Positions 15,244 to 25,545 are shown, counted from the first letter of the stretch. The stretch is DNA of 64,000 bases from Microbacterium natoriense (GCF_030816295.1 NZ_JAUSXV010000001.1:3410001-3474000), one strand, 5' to 3'. The notes: generated by a model from the sequence alone, not told the origin. Translations and numbers: made by a program.

Positions 15244-16155
15244 CTACTTCTTGTCCTTCGTGTCTGCTTCGACCTTCTTCAGCGACGCCACGAGGTCTTC
15301 GACGGGGATCTGCAGCGCGACGGCAGTGTTCCCGGAAGACTCGAGCAGGCCTGCCTGCACGTCCTCGTTGGTCTGGAAGATCTCGACGAGCTTCTGGTAG
15401 GTCTTGTTGTCGGCGTCCTCGGCCCGCGCCGCGAAGATGTTCACGTACGGCAGCGCGTTCGGGTCTTCAGGATCGTCCTGCGCGATCGCGTCTTCGAACT
15501 TGAGCCCGGCGTCCTCGACGAAGTCGTTGTTGATGATCGCAGCGGCCACGTCGGGCAGCGAGGTCGGGATGAGCGCCCCCTCGAGAGCGGTGATCTTGAC
15601 CTTCGACTTGTCGGTGTCGACGTCAGCGAGGTCGGAGAAGATCGTGCCGCCGCTCTTGAGCTCGACGAGACCTGCCGACTGCAGCACGAGCAGGGCCCGC
15701 GCCTGGTTCGAGGCATCGTCGGGCACGGCGACCGTTTCGCCCTCGGGGATGTCCTTCACATCGTCGTACTTCGTCGAGTAGAGGCCGAGCGGATAGATCG
15801 CGGTGGAGCCGATCGGAACCAGGTCCTCACCGGAGGCGTCGTTGTACTCGGCGAGGTAGACGATGTGCTGGAACTGGTTGAGGTCGATCTCGCCCTCGGT
15901 GAGCGCCGGGTTCGGCTGCTCGTAGGAGCCGAAGTCGACGAGTTCGACTGTGATGCCCTCGTCTGCGGCGGCCTCGACGAACGGCGCCCACTGCGCGTCG
16001 CCCTTGCCGACGACGCCGATCTTGACGGTCTCGTTCTCGGTCGACTCGCCCGAGCCGGAGCCGGTGGATTCGGATGCCGTCGCGCAGCCCGCGAGGGCGA
16101 CGAAGAGCGGGACCGCGGCGAGCGCGGCGATGATGGACGTTGTGCGACGGGTCAT
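15244..16155 (-). CDS. metQ: Methionine-binding lipoprotein (NlpA/MetQ family)
   Basis: 303 residues. The signal peptide ends in the lipobox LAGC with Cys24, then an acidic Ser/Gly/Glu linker. The mature domain starts 'VKIGVVGKGDAQW' and carries typical NlpA segments such as 'GEIDLNQFQHIVYL', 'YPLGLYSTKYDD' and 'VAVPDDASNQARALLVLQSA'. It delivers L- or D-methionine to MetNI. It is the first gene of the operon; no SAM riboswitch or S-box is recognisable in the 16156-16255 upstream stretch. Confidence 0.95.
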   Translation of the reverse strand: MTRRTTSIIAALAAVPLFVALAGCATASESTGSGSGESTENETVKIGVVGKGDAQWAPFVEAAADEGITVELVDFGSYEQPNPALTEGEIDLNQFQHIVYLAEYNDASGEDLVPIGSTAIYPLGLYSTKYDDVKDIPEGETVAVPDDASNQARALLVLQSAGLVELKSGGTIFSDLADVDTDKSKVKITALEGALIPTSLPDVAAAIINNDFVEDAGLKFEDAIAQDDPEDPNALPYVNIFAARAEDADNKTYQKLVEIFQTNEDVQAGLLESSGNTAVALQIPVEDLVASLKKVEADTKDKK

Positions 16156-16255
16156 GTGAAGGGTTCCTCTCTTGGGGGACTCTTCAACGGTAGGCAGGCG
16201 TCAGGCATCCGATGGAATCGAGTGTCACATGACGTCACAGCGCTCGACCCACCCT

Positions 16256-16280
16256 GGGTCCCTGAGCCTGTCGAAGGGTC
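16256..16280 (-). repeat. Family A dispersed repeat, intergenic copy at antiporter stop
   Basis: On the plus strand GGGTCCCTGAGCCTGTCGAA then GGGTC. Its reverse complement is the CCCTTCGACAGGCTCAGGGA form found inside hrpA (53248-53270). The right end overlaps the antiporter stop codon (16279-16281). The ends GGGTCC and GGGTC with inner GAGCCTGTC show a partly palindromic layout. Confidence 0.7.
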
Positions 16281-17994
16281 AGTCGAATTCCTCGATGCCC
16301 TGCAGCCGCACCTGCTCGAGATCGAGGCGCGCAGAGATGCGACGGACCACCATGTCGTCGACCGCGCCCGAGCGACGAAGGCCCAGCAGCACCTCGCGCT
16401 TGCGATCGAGCAGGGCGAGCTTGAGGCGGGTGTGCTCCTCGTGGCGGATGAGCGGCGAACGCTGTGCGAGGTCGACGGCCGTCGAGGTCGCGATGATCTG
16501 CAGGGAGCCGCTGCCCGCGGCATCCGAGTCGACCATCTCGAGGCCCCCTCCGTCGTAGGGGTCGGGTTCGTCGAGCATCGCGTCGAGGACGTTCGCCTCG
16601 GCGTCGACGACGGCCTGCTCCCGGGCCAGGGCTCGCGCGTTCGCGTACTCCAGCATCATGTAGCCCTCGCTGCGCACGCGGTCGAGCACCTCCTGGCCGA
16701 CGCCGTGCTCGGTCGCGAGATCGTCGAGCGCGGCGAGGGCGGCACCTGAGATCGTGCGTTCTGCGAGCTCGTACTCCTCGATCTCCGCCGTGTCGGACGG
16801 CGGACTCGCCCAGCGCACGACCGCAGGCAGCAGCGGCCCCTGCACGAGAAGGCTGAGCAGGATGACTCCTGCGGTGACGACCACGATCTCGTCGCGCCCC
16901 GCTCCCCCGATTTCGACAGGCACCGACAGGGCGATCGCGAGCGACACGGCGCCGCGCATGCCCGCGACGGTCGAGACGAGCCGCATCCGCGAGCGGAGTC
17001 CTCGCGGAGGCCGAGGCCCGGGCGCTCTCTGGAAGAGGACGTTCAACAGCTGGAAGAAGTAGCGCACCAGGAGAAGCACGACCCACACGGCGAGGGTGGT
17101 CAGCACCAGTCGGCCGACCGCGGCCGCCGAGATCTCGTGCACGACGTACTGCACTTCGAGGCCGATCAGCACGAAGAGCGCCCCGTTGAGGAGGAAGACG
17201 CCGAACGGGAAGGCCGCCTCCGACTGCCGCCGAGACGACGCGGTGGTGATGCGCGGCGACACGTAGGCGATCACGAGGCCCGCGACGACCACGGCGAGCA
17301 CTCCCGAGGCGTGCATGATCTCGGCCAGCAGGAACGCGGTGAAGGGCACGAGCAGCAGGGTGACGTTGATGACGGCCGTGCGCGTCGCCTGACGAAGGAG
17401 CAGGTACGCCAGCGCGGCGATCACGGCGCCGGCCAGGACGCCGCCGACGTACGACACGAGCACGGTCCAGGTGATGCTCCACGGGGTGACGTTCCCCCCG
17501 ACCGCGAGCGAGATCGCGATCGCGTAGAGCACGAGCGCTGTTCCGTCGTTGGTGAGGCTCTCGGCCTTGAGCTTCATGAACGTGCGTCGGGGCAGCAGAC
17601 GACCGAGAGCCGCCACCGCCGTCGCGTCCGGGGGCGCGACCGCGGCCCCGAGGATGAGGGCGATCTCCCACGGCATCCCGAGCAGGACGCCGACGCCGGC
17701 GACCGCGAAGGCCGATGCGACCACCAGCAGCGTGCTCATCGGGAGGATGTAGCGGAAGTCTCGCCTGATCGAACGCAGCGAGGTCGTCAGGCTCTCCCAG
17801 AACAGCATCACCGGCAGGAAGAGCAGCAGCACCGTTTCCGGAGGCAGCTGCACTTCGCGCAGCGCGGGGACGAATCCGAGGAGCAGGCCGAACACCACGA
17901 GAACCAGCGGCAGAGCGAGCCGGATGCGTGGCGCGAGCAGCGTGCCTGCGAGGATCGTGAGTCCGAGCAGGACGGTGACTTCGAGGCCTTCCAT
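16279..17994 (-). CDS. CPA1-family monovalent cation/proton antiporter
   Basis: 571 residues: about 12 membrane segments over the first 400, then a hydrophilic tail of about 160 residues. The ion-binding core shows 'AAVAPPDATAVAAL' (Asp123) and 'ESLTNDGTALVLY' (Asn149-Asp150), the ND pair typical of electroneutral Na+/H+ exchange in the NhaP/YjcE group. It exports Na+ or K+ against H+ for pH and salt balance. The acidic, helical C-terminal tail probably regulates activity. A family A repeat overlaps the stop codon. Confidence 0.93.
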   Translation of the reverse strand: MEGLEVTVLLGLTILAGTLLAPRIRLALPLVLVVFGLLLGFVPALREVQLPPETVLLLFLPVMLFWESLTTSLRSIRRDFRYILPMSTLLVVASAFAVAGVGVLLGMPWEIALILGAAVAPPDATAVAALGRLLPRRTFMKLKAESLTNDGTALVLYAIAISLAVGGNVTPWSITWTVLVSYVGGVLAGAVIAALAYLLLRQATRTAVINVTLLLVPFTAFLLAEIMHASGVLAVVVAGLVIAYVSPRITTASSRRQSEAAFPFGVFLLNGALFVLIGLEVQYVVHEISAAAVGRLVLTTLAVWVVLLLVRYFFQLLNVLFQRAPGPRPPRGLRSRMRLVSTVAGMRGAVSLAIALSVPVEIGGAGRDEIVVVTAGVILLSLLVQGPLLPAVVRWASPPSDTAEIEEYELAERTISGAALAALDDLATEHGVGQEVLDRVRSEGYMMLEYANARALAREQAVVDAEANVLDAMLDEPDPYDGGGLEMVDSDAAGSGSLQIIATSTAVDLAQRSPLIRHEEHTRLKLALLDRKREVLLGLRRSGAVDDMVVRRISARLDLEQVRLQGIEEFD

Positions 17995-18060
17995 GTCAAC
18001 CTCTCAACAGTGGTGTCTGAAGGATATTCCCCCACAGCGTTCCCCCGCAGGCGGAGCCGG

Positions 18061-19869
<1,809 letters not shown>

Positions 19870-19875
19870 GTCATA

Positions 19876-20592
19876 TCAAGGGTACTCGCCGAACACCTCG
19901 GGCACGGATGCCGTGAACTCGTCGAAATGGCTGTACCAGACGGTGTGGGCGGCGGAGCGGATCCCGCGTACGCTCACGCCCTGCTCGGCGAAGCGGTGCT
20001 TGTCATCGTCGGTGACCCAGTTGCTCGGCTCGGCGTGCACGAGGATCGCCCCTTCCCGGGGCATCAGCACGACATCGTCTCCGCACGAGATCGACGCGCT
20101 GGTCGCCGGGTCGAAGCAGGTCGCGGCACGGGCTTCGACCTCGGCATCCTTCGCGGTGTAGAACGGGCGGGAGGAGCGAAGCCACGCCGGATCCTGCCGA
20201 TTACGGCGGTCGCTCTCGTACCGCTCGATAAGCCGCGTACGGTCGTCGCCGCCCGTGAACGACAGGGCAGAGTCGACGTATACGGTCACCTCGGCGTCGA
20301 GTCCGGCGGCGGCGAGCACCGTGGCGCCATAGGAGTGGCCGATCGCGTGGAGCGGACGCTGCGGTGCTCGTGCCTCGAGGGTCGCGGTGACGGATGCCGC
20401 GGCCTTCGCCATCGTGAGATCGGGGTCGCGGGGCGAGAGGCCGTGCCCCGGGAGGTCCATGGCGAGCACGCGGTAGCCGTGCTCGACCAGCAGAGGGATG
20501 ACGCGCCACCAGCTCTCGGCGGATCCCATCAGCCCGTGCAGCAGGAGCGCGGTCTTGTCGCCGTGTCCGACGTCGACGGTGCGCAGCAGCAT
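19876..20592 (-). CDS. Alpha/beta-fold hydrolase
   Basis: 238 residues. The oxyanion/nucleophile landmarks are 'LLLHGLMGSAESWWRV' near residue 17, 'AMDLPGHGLSP', and the nucleophile elbow 'GHSYGATVLA'. The catalytic His is probably in 'RSAAHTVWYS' near the C-terminus. The ATG at 20592 gives a canonical N-terminus; a longer open frame upstream is antisense-like. It lies 4 bases after the stop of the phosphotransferase gene and 6 bases before the ABC-F ATPase, forming a three-gene unit. The substrate is unknown. Confidence 0.88.
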   Translation of the reverse strand: MLLRTVDVGHGDKTALLLHGLMGSAESWWRVIPLLVEHGYRVLAMDLPGHGLSPRDPDLTMAKAAASVTATLEARAPQRPLHAIGHSYGATVLAAAGLDAEVTVYVDSALSFTGGDDRTRLIERYESDRRNRQDPAWLRSSRPFYTAKDAEVEARAATCFDPATSASISCGDDVVLMPREGAILVHAEPSNWVTDDDKHRFAEQGVSVRGIRSAAHTVWYSHFDEFTASVPEVFGEYP

Positions 20593-20596
20593 CCGA

Positions 20597-21379
20597 TCAC
20601 TCCTCCCGCAGCGCCACGTCGACGACCCGCCGATGCCGCTCCTCGAGCTGCGCGTCCCACACCCCGAGGAGCTGGAACGTCGTGATGCGGAACGCGAGCG
20701 CCCTGATGAGGTATCGGCCGTCGCCGCCGAGCATCTCGTGCATGCGCTCGGGGGCCAATCCGTGCCAGCACGCCGCGTCGGCCACGACGATCGCATCGGC
20801 GTATCCGGTCGGCCGCCAGTACGGCGCCCAGTCGATGATCGCCGGCGGGTGCCCCTGCGCGAACATCACGTTGCCGAGCAGATCGCCGTGGATCATCTGC
20901 GATGCGTCCGAGACCGGGCGGAACGCCGCCGCAAGACGGCGCACCACGCCGTCGTCAGGCAGGGGCTCTTCTTCCCACGCGATCCGGTCTGCCCTCGCCC
21001 AGGGGTCGTCGGCGAGGTCGAGGAACGAGGGGCGTGGGAGCGGGGCGAGTGCGGCGTGGAAGGCTGCTCCGGCGCGGAGCACGTCTGCGACACGGCGTTC
21101 GTCGGCCTGGCCGGGCAGCCATTGCCAGGCTTCCCAGCCGTCGCTGGTCCATCCGCCTGATCGCGCGGGAATCGGTCTGGAGGTGCGGAATTCGGCACTG
21201 TGACGGAGTTCAGCCAAGATCTCCGCCTTCCAGACGGTCTCAGCATCGCCGCCCGAGGGTCGAAGGATGAGAGGGCCAGAGCGCCAGGTCAGCCCTCTCC
21301 CACCGGGAAGGTTCTCGAGGTCGTTCTCGGATGCACCGAAATCGGCGAGGGCACGACCGGAAGGCGGGGACGGCGACAT
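20597..21379 (-). CDS. APH-fold phosphotransferase (actinobacterial type)
   Basis: 260 residues, shorter than classic aminoglycoside kinases. The catalytic loop is 'MIHGDLLGNVMFA' (HGD...N) and the metal-binding segment 'AIIDWAPYWRP' (IDW). The N-terminal lobe is reduced, with no clear glycine-rich loop but 'VWKAEILAEL' as probable Lys/helix region. It resembles a set of actinobacteria-specific APH-like proteins rather than resistance enzymes. Co-transcribed with the hydrolase and ABC-F genes; divergent from the HNH gene. Substrate unknown. Confidence 0.82.
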   Translation of the reverse strand: MSPSPPSGRALADFGASENDLENLPGGRGLTWRSGPLILRPSGGDAETVWKAEILAELRHSAEFRTSRPIPARSGGWTSDGWEAWQWLPGQADERRVADVLRAGAAFHAALAPLPRPSFLDLADDPWARADRIAWEEEPLPDDGVVRRLAAAFRPVSDASQMIHGDLLGNVMFAQGHPPAIIDWAPYWRPTGYADAIVVADAACWHGLAPERMHEMLGGDGRYLIRALAFRITTFQLLGVWDAQLEERHRRVVDVALREE

Positions 21380-21482
21380 GGAGCCACCCTACGCGAAGGT
21401 CGTTATCGTTCTGTGATCATCGAGGCCTGCGATCGCCTCGAATCTTCGTTCGAATGTCCGTGGCACCTGGTGTACTGGACTC

Positions 21483-22973
21483 ATGGACGCGATGATCGAC
21501 GCAACCGACTCCCAGATGGCGACTCTCGCCGATCTGGTCGAGTCGCTCGCCGCGGCCGACGCGACCGTGAACGCCATGATGGCGGCGCGTGACGGCCTGC
21601 TCGCCCTGGCGGGGCGGATGGCCGTCGACATCGCGAAGCAGGGCGACCACTCCGACGGCGGCGACATGACGATGCGCACGGTGGCTGCCGAGATCGGGCA
21701 GCGGCTGCGGGTCAGCGACCGCACGGTGGAGCGGCGGATCGCCGAGGCCTCCTGCCTGGTCGACGGCTTTCCTACTGTGTGGGCGGCGCAGGGCGCCGGT
21801 CGCATCGCCGCGGCGCACGCGCATGTGATCATCGAGACGGGTGCGCAGCTGATCGATGCCGTTCAGCGCGACGCCTACGCGGCCGCCGTGCTGCCGCTGG
21901 CCGAGGTCGAGTCCCCGAACAGGCTGCGCCCGCTCGCCCGACGCATCGTCGAACGGTTCCAGGAGCTCCCGGTCGATGATCGCCACCGCCAAGCGCGATC
22001 GCAGCGGCGAGTGTGGGCCCGCGATCAGGACGACGCGATGGCAGACCTCACCCTGCACGGACCTGCCGTGCTCGTGCACGCGATGATGGATCGGCTGTCG
22101 CAGATGGCCCACGAGATCCGCTCTGAGAACCTGCGTGCGGCGAAAGAGGCGCGGGTGATCGACGGCGATTTCACACCCGACGCTCGCTCGGTCGACGAGA
22201 TCCGCGCCGACCTGCTCGCTGATCTCGTGCTCACCGGCTCGCCTGCGGGTCACGACATCGCAGACGGGTTGCTCGGCGAGATCCGTGGACGGATCGAGAT
22301 CACCGTGCCCGTGATGACTCTGATGGGTCAGGATCTCGGAGCGAATGCCGGTCACAGAGATTCCCCGCCGTCGAGCAAGCGCAGCGAGACGAAACGCGCT
22401 ACCGCTGGCACCCCTGATATCGACGCTCGGTCGTTGAGCGAGGAGCGCAGCGACGAGACGAAACGCCCCACGATCGACGGCCTTCCGCCCGCGATCCTCG
22501 ACGGCGCGGTGCCGATCGACGCGCGCACGGCACGCCTCCTCGCCGGGACCACTCCTGGCTGGGACCGGGTTCTCACGCACCCTGTCTCTGGTGCCGTGCT
22601 CGCCGCAGACCGATACCGGCCGCCGGAACAGCTCAAGCGTCACCTTCGAGCCCGCGACCAACGATGCCGGTTCCCCACGTGCGGGCTCGCCGCCCGCAAA
22701 TGCGATCTCGACCACAATGACGCCGCCTCCACGGGCGGATCCACCAGCGAAGGAAATCTGAGCGCGTTCTGCCGGCGACATCACACCTTGAAACACGCCT
22801 CTCCTTGGCATGTGAGACACCGGTCGGGCGGACTGCTCGAATGGACGAGTCCGACTGGCCGCACGTACCTCGACACTCCCCCGCCACCGAACACCGTCGT
22901 GTTCACTTCAGAGACGTCCGAGCCGTGCGATTCCGTCGAGATCTTCGTCGACCGTGTGCGGGCGCCGTTCTGA
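21483..22973 (+). CDS. DUF222 domain and HNH nuclease motif protein (13E12-like family)
   Basis: 496 residues. The N-terminal two thirds match DUF222 (helical, 'LRVSDRTVERRIAEA', 'AGRIAAAHAHVIIE', 'LRPLARRIVERFQ'). The C-terminal HNH motif spans 'RCRFPTCGLAARKCDLDH', 'GGSTSEGNLSAFCRRHH' and 'LKH', with the Cys pairs and His residues for a zinc-supported betabetaalpha-metal fold. Between them, residues about 297-305 ('SKRSETKR') and 316-328 ('RSLSEERSDETKR') are encoded by two family B repeats, in a linker. DUF222-HNH genes are numerous in actinobacteria and often multicopy; a mobile-element or intron-like origin has been proposed but the function is not settled. Confidence 0.88.
   Translation: MDAMIDATDSQMATLADLVESLAAADATVNAMMAARDGLLALAGRMAVDIAKQGDHSDGGDMTMRTVAAEIGQRLRVSDRTVERRIAEASCLVDGFPTVWAAQGAGRIAAAHAHVIIETGAQLIDAVQRDAYAAAVLPLAEVESPNRLRPLARRIVERFQELPVDDRHRQARSQRRVWARDQDDAMADLTLHGPAVLVHAMMDRLSQMAHEIRSENLRAAKEARVIDGDFTPDARSVDEIRADLLADLVLTGSPAGHDIADGLLGEIRGRIEITVPVMTLMGQDLGANAGHRDSPPSSKRSETKRATAGTPDIDARSLSEERSDETKRPTIDGLPPAILDGAVPIDARTARLLAGTTPGWDRVLTHPVSGAVLAADRYRPPEQLKRHLRARDQRCRFPTCGLAARKCDLDHNDAASTGGSTSEGNLSAFCRRHHTLKHASPWHVRHRSGGLLEWTSPTGRTYLDTPPPPNTVVFTSETSEPCDSVEIFVDRVRAPF
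22371..22397 (+). repeat. Family B repeat copy 1 inside the DUF222-HNH gene
   Basis: TCGAGCAAGCGCAGCGAGAC followed by GAAACGC, a partial copy (left end differs) of the family B unit best seen at 52854-52886. It encodes Ser-Lys-Arg-Ser-Glu-Thr-Lys-Arg in frame. Confidence 0.65.
22428..22466 (+). repeat. Family B repeat copy 2 inside the DUF222-HNH gene
   Basis: Begins CGGTCGTTGAGCGAGGAGCG and ends GAGACGAAACGC; compared with 52854-52886 it has two 3-base insertions (GAG and CGA), both keeping the frame, and encodes RSLSEERSDETKR. Confidence 0.7.
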
Positions 22974-23000
22974 GACGACCTGTGGATAACTTTCCCGCTG

Positions 23001-23032
23001 TCACCCCGATCCGGGTTACCGTTTCGGGGTGA
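23001..23032 (+). promoter_or_regulatory. Hairpin whose right arm contains the GTG start of the lipoprotein gene
   Basis: TCACCCCGA (23001-23009) and TCGGGGTGA (23024-23032) are perfect 9-base complements around a 14-base loop. The GTG start codon of the next gene is inside the right arm. In a long transcript this would hide the start, and it could also end the DUF222-HNH message. Confidence 0.4.
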
Positions 23033-23568
23033 CATCGCACAGGACCGCATCCCACGCCCTCGCCGGAATCGGCGCTGCACTGCTGATGGTCGCGGTCCTG
23101 TCAGGGTGCACGCCAGAGCCAGAACCCACTCCGACACCCACTGCGGCCTTCGCCAGCGAGGAGGAAGCCTTCGCGGCGGCGGAAAAGGTCTATCGGGAGT
23201 ACACAGATGCGGTGAACTCCGAGCGCGAAGGCGACCACACTGTCGATCCGCTGAGCTATCTCATCGGCGAGGCGCTGGACGGAAGCCTTGATACCTCGAA
23301 CAAGCTCCAGGCGCAGGAGTTGCGCATCGTGGGTGACAGCCGCGTTCTGAAGTTCTCTGGGAATGCCGTTGACCTCCAGCCCAGTGAAGTGATCGTTGGT
23401 GCTCTTGTGTGCCTAGATGTGAGCGCCACGGTAGTCCTCAACGTGTCCGACGCCGACGTCACTCCCCCTGATCGCCCAGCACACGTTCCCCTCAATGTCG
23501 AGTTCATCTCCTCCGGCTCGAAGCTTGTCATTTCAGGGTCTGATCTAGCCGAGGGCACCGAATGCTGA
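23029..23568 (+). CDS. Predicted lipoprotein, possibly NTF2-like fold
   Basis: 179 residues from a GTG. The signal peptide ends in VLSGC with Cys27, followed by a Pro/Thr-rich linker. The mature part begins 'EEEAFAAAEKVYREYTDAVN', an Ala-x-x-x-Tyr helix pattern seen in NTF2/SnoaL-like domains of actinobacterial lipoproteins; this fold call is tentative. Two Cys residues (in 'LVCLDV' and at the C-terminus) could pair. The stop overlaps the start of the next gene. Base composition is visibly lower in GC (about 58 percent in two sampled lines) than neighbours, hinting at a different origin or weaker codon selection. No Shine-Dalgarno sequence is evident. Confidence 0.75.
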   Translation: MTSHRTASHALAGIGAALLMVAVLSGCTPEPEPTPTPTAAFASEEEAFAAAEKVYREYTDAVNSEREGDHTVDPLSYLIGEALDGSLDTSNKLQAQELRIVGDSRVLKFSGNAVDLQPSEVIVGALVCLDVSATVVLNVSDADVTPPDRPAHVPLNVEFISSGSKLVISGSDLAEGTEC

Positions 23569-24335
23569 GCGCAGTTGTCTTGATGGGCGGCCTTCTCGTA
23601 TCGCCGCTCGGTCTACCGATCTACATGGCAGCCGGATGCGACGCAAATCTCGCTGCCGCCGGCCTCTGCGGTACATCGGACGGAACAGTCCTCGAGATAT
23701 CCGGCACTCACCAAGACGTCGGCACCGACGGAACCACGGACACATCGTCGGATTCGAACACGGACGCACCGGCACCTCCTTGCGTCACATATCTCAGCGG
23801 CCGATGCGTGGACTACATCTTCCAGCGCACAGATGAAACGACCGCGGGTACCCCCACGATCACGATTACCGACCTCGCGTCCTTCACCCCTGAACCCACT
23901 TCCCTCCTCGTGGAACCCGGAAACGCGGGTATCGCAGATATGCCCGCGAACTTCCTCGCTGCAGCAGCCGTTCACACGCAGACGGGTACGCTCTTCGACG
24001 TCCCACTCACCGTCCGCTTCACTCCGGTTGCCTACGAATACACTTACGGCGATGGAAGCACCGCAACTGTGACGTCGGCCGGCATGTCCTGGGCGGAGCT
24101 CGGCCAGGCGCAGTTCACGCCCACTCAAACTAGCCACGTCTATGCGGATCGCGGCACTTACGATGCCGACGTCGATATCCGCTATACGGCAGAAATTGAC
24201 TTCGGGTTGGGCTGGTATCCAATCAGCGGCGAGCTGACCAGCGACGGTCCCGTCCAGCAGATCCAGATCTTCGAGGCCCACACCGCCCTCGTCGCCCACA
24301 CGTGCACCGAGAAGCCCACCGCGCCCGGCTGCTGA
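23562..24335 (+). CDS. Secreted PKD-like domain protein of unknown function
   Basis: 257 residues. A hydrophobic N-terminus without the usual positive charges ('MLSAVVLMGGLLVSPLGLP') is followed by an exported-looking acidic/Ser/Thr linker. The second half has a PKD-like immunoglobulin fold: 'YTYGDGSTATVTSAG', then 'TSHVYADRGTYDADVDIRYT', ending 'EAHTALVAHTCTEKPTAPGC' with Cys residues able to pair. The ATG overlaps the lipoprotein stop and an in-frame stop lies just upstream, so no earlier start exists. I read the two genes as a surface pair; similar pairs seem to recur in Microbacteriaceae (from memory, unchecked). Function unknown. Confidence 0.75.
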   Translation: MLSAVVLMGGLLVSPLGLPIYMAAGCDANLAAAGLCGTSDGTVLEISGTHQDVGTDGTTDTSSDSNTDAPAPPCVTYLSGRCVDYIFQRTDETTAGTPTITITDLASFTPEPTSLLVEPGNAGIADMPANFLAAAAVHTQTGTLFDVPLTVRFTPVAYEYTYGDGSTATVTSAGMSWAELGQAQFTPTQTSHVYADRGTYDADVDIRYTAEIDFGLGWYPISGELTSDGPVQQIQIFEAHTALVAHTCTEKPTAPGC

Positions 24336-24370
24336 CTACCAAGCCGTCTGCCCCCGCCTCGCACACAAAA

Positions 24371-24410
24371 GGGCGGGCCGCCCGAACCCGAAGGTCCGGA
24401 CGGCCCGCCC
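24371..24410 (-). terminator. Intrinsic terminator of the sugar importer operon
   Basis: Ten perfect GC pairs (GGGCGGGCCG / CGGCCCGCCC) continue with two mismatches to a CGAA loop. On the minus strand the stem is followed by TTTTGTGTG, as expected for a rho-independent terminator just after the chvE-like stop at 24427. Confidence 0.8.
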
Positions 24411-24426
24411 GCGGTGTCGGAACCGC

Positions 24427-25545
24427 TTACTGGTAGGACTTCACGATCTCGAGCAGGCTCGGGACGTTCGCATACGCCTCAGCGGCGTTTTCCTTGGTCA
24501 CGATGACCGGGTCGAGCAGGTATGCCGGAACGACCTTCACGCCGTTGTCGTACGACTCGGTGTCGTTGACGTCGACCTTGTCGCCCTTCTGCAGTTGCTG
24601 GACCATCTTGATCGACTGCTCGACGAGCAGCGTGGTGTCCTTGTTGATCGTGGAGTACTGCACGCCCTCCATGATCGACTTGACCGACTCGACCTCGGAG
24701 TCCTGACCGGTGACGACCGGAGCCGGCTTGCCTGCACCCGTGACCGAGGTGATGATGGCGCGAGCCAGCGTGTCGTTCGGAGACAGGACGCCGTCGAGCG
24801 TTTCGGAACCGTACGACGCGGTCAACAGCGAGTCCATACGGCGCTGAGCGTTCTCAGCCTTCCAGCCCTCGGTCGCGGTCTGCGCGATCTCGGTCTGGCC
24901 GGAGACGACCTTCAGCGTGCCGTCGTCGATCTTCGGCTGCAGCACGCTCATGGCGCCGTCGAAGAAGACCTTCGAGTTGGCGTCGTCGGGAGAACCGGAG
25001 AACAGCTCGATGTTGTAGGGAGCCGCGTGGCCGGCGCGCGCCTCGAGACCGTCGAGCAGAGCGTTGCCCTGCAGTTCACCGACTTTGAAGTTGTCGAACG
25101 CGACGTAGTAGTCGACGGCCTCCGTGTTCTCGATCAGACGGTCGTACGCGATGACCGTGACGCCCTTGGCCTGGGCATCCTCGACCTGGGTCGCGAGCTG
25201 CTTGCCGTCCTTCGCGCCGATGATGATGACCTTCGCGCCACCCGTCACCATGGCCTGGATCTGGTTCTGCTGCTCGGCGACCGTGTTCGACGCGGGAGCG
25301 TACTGGACGTCGGCCTTGAAACCGGCCTTCTCCAGGCCGTCGGTGAACAGCTGACCGGCCAGGACCCAGTTCTCACTGGTCTTGTCGGGAAGCGCGACGC
25401 CGATCGTGGCATCCGCAGCGAAGCCCTTCGTGGCCGCCGTTTCGGTGCCGCCGTCGGTGCCGCCGCCGCGCTCCGAAGAGCACCCGGTGAGGGTGAAGGC
25501 TGCCGCTGCGACAAGCGCTGTCGCTGTGACGATGATCTTCTTCAT
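24427..25545 (-). CDS. chvE: Multiple-monosaccharide ABC transporter substrate-binding lipoprotein (ChvE type)
   Basis: 372 residues. The signal peptide ends LTGC with Cys22. The periplasmic-binding-protein type I fold shows 'IGVALPDKTSENWVLAG' at the start of the mature domain, 'VIIIGAKDGKQLATQV', 'VIAYDRLIENTEAVDYYVAF' and 'GVLSPNDTLARAIITSV'. This is the ChvE/MmsE group, which binds pyranoses such as glucose, galactose, xylose or arabinose. It is the last gene of the operon with the ATPase and permease. The ATG at 25545 (MKKII...) is the real start; a 15-residue upstream extension would break the signal peptide. Confidence 0.92.
   Translation of the reverse strand: MKKIIVTATALVAAAAFTLTGCSSERGGGTDGGTETAATKGFAADATIGVALPDKTSENWVLAGQLFTDGLEKAGFKADVQYAPASNTVAEQQNQIQAMVTGGAKVIIIGAKDGKQLATQVEDAQAKGVTVIAYDRLIENTEAVDYYVAFDNFKVGELQGNALLDGLEARAGHAAPYNIELFSGSPDDANSKVFFDGAMSVLQPKIDDGTLKVVSGQTEIAQTATEGWKAENAQRRMDSLLTASYGSETLDGVLSPNDTLARAIITSVTGAGKPAPVVTGQDSEVESVKSIMEGVQYSTINKDTTLLVEQSIKMVQQLQKGDKVDVNDTESYDNGVKVVPAYLLDPVIVTKENAAEAYANVPSLLEIVKSYQ

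Noticed and set aside
15169..16255. SAM-responsive riboswitch for the methionine importer
   Set aside because: No leader of sufficient length with the expected conserved core; only a simple intercistronic hairpin is present.
14230..16749. A plus-strand open frame of about 840 codons opposite metN and metQ
   Set aside because: Antisense artefact of GC-rich codon structure, composition rich in Arg/Asp/Val without domains.
16911..16921. TTTCGACAGGC inside the antiporter gene, resembling the family A core
   Set aside because: Only the left part matches, flanks differ and it encodes conserved antiporter sequence; probably chance.
22981..22989. TGTGGATAA, a perfect DnaA-box sequence just after the DUF222-HNH gene
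   Set aside because: Single site, no cluster of boxes, no AT-rich unwinding region and no dnaA/dnaN nearby, so not an origin.
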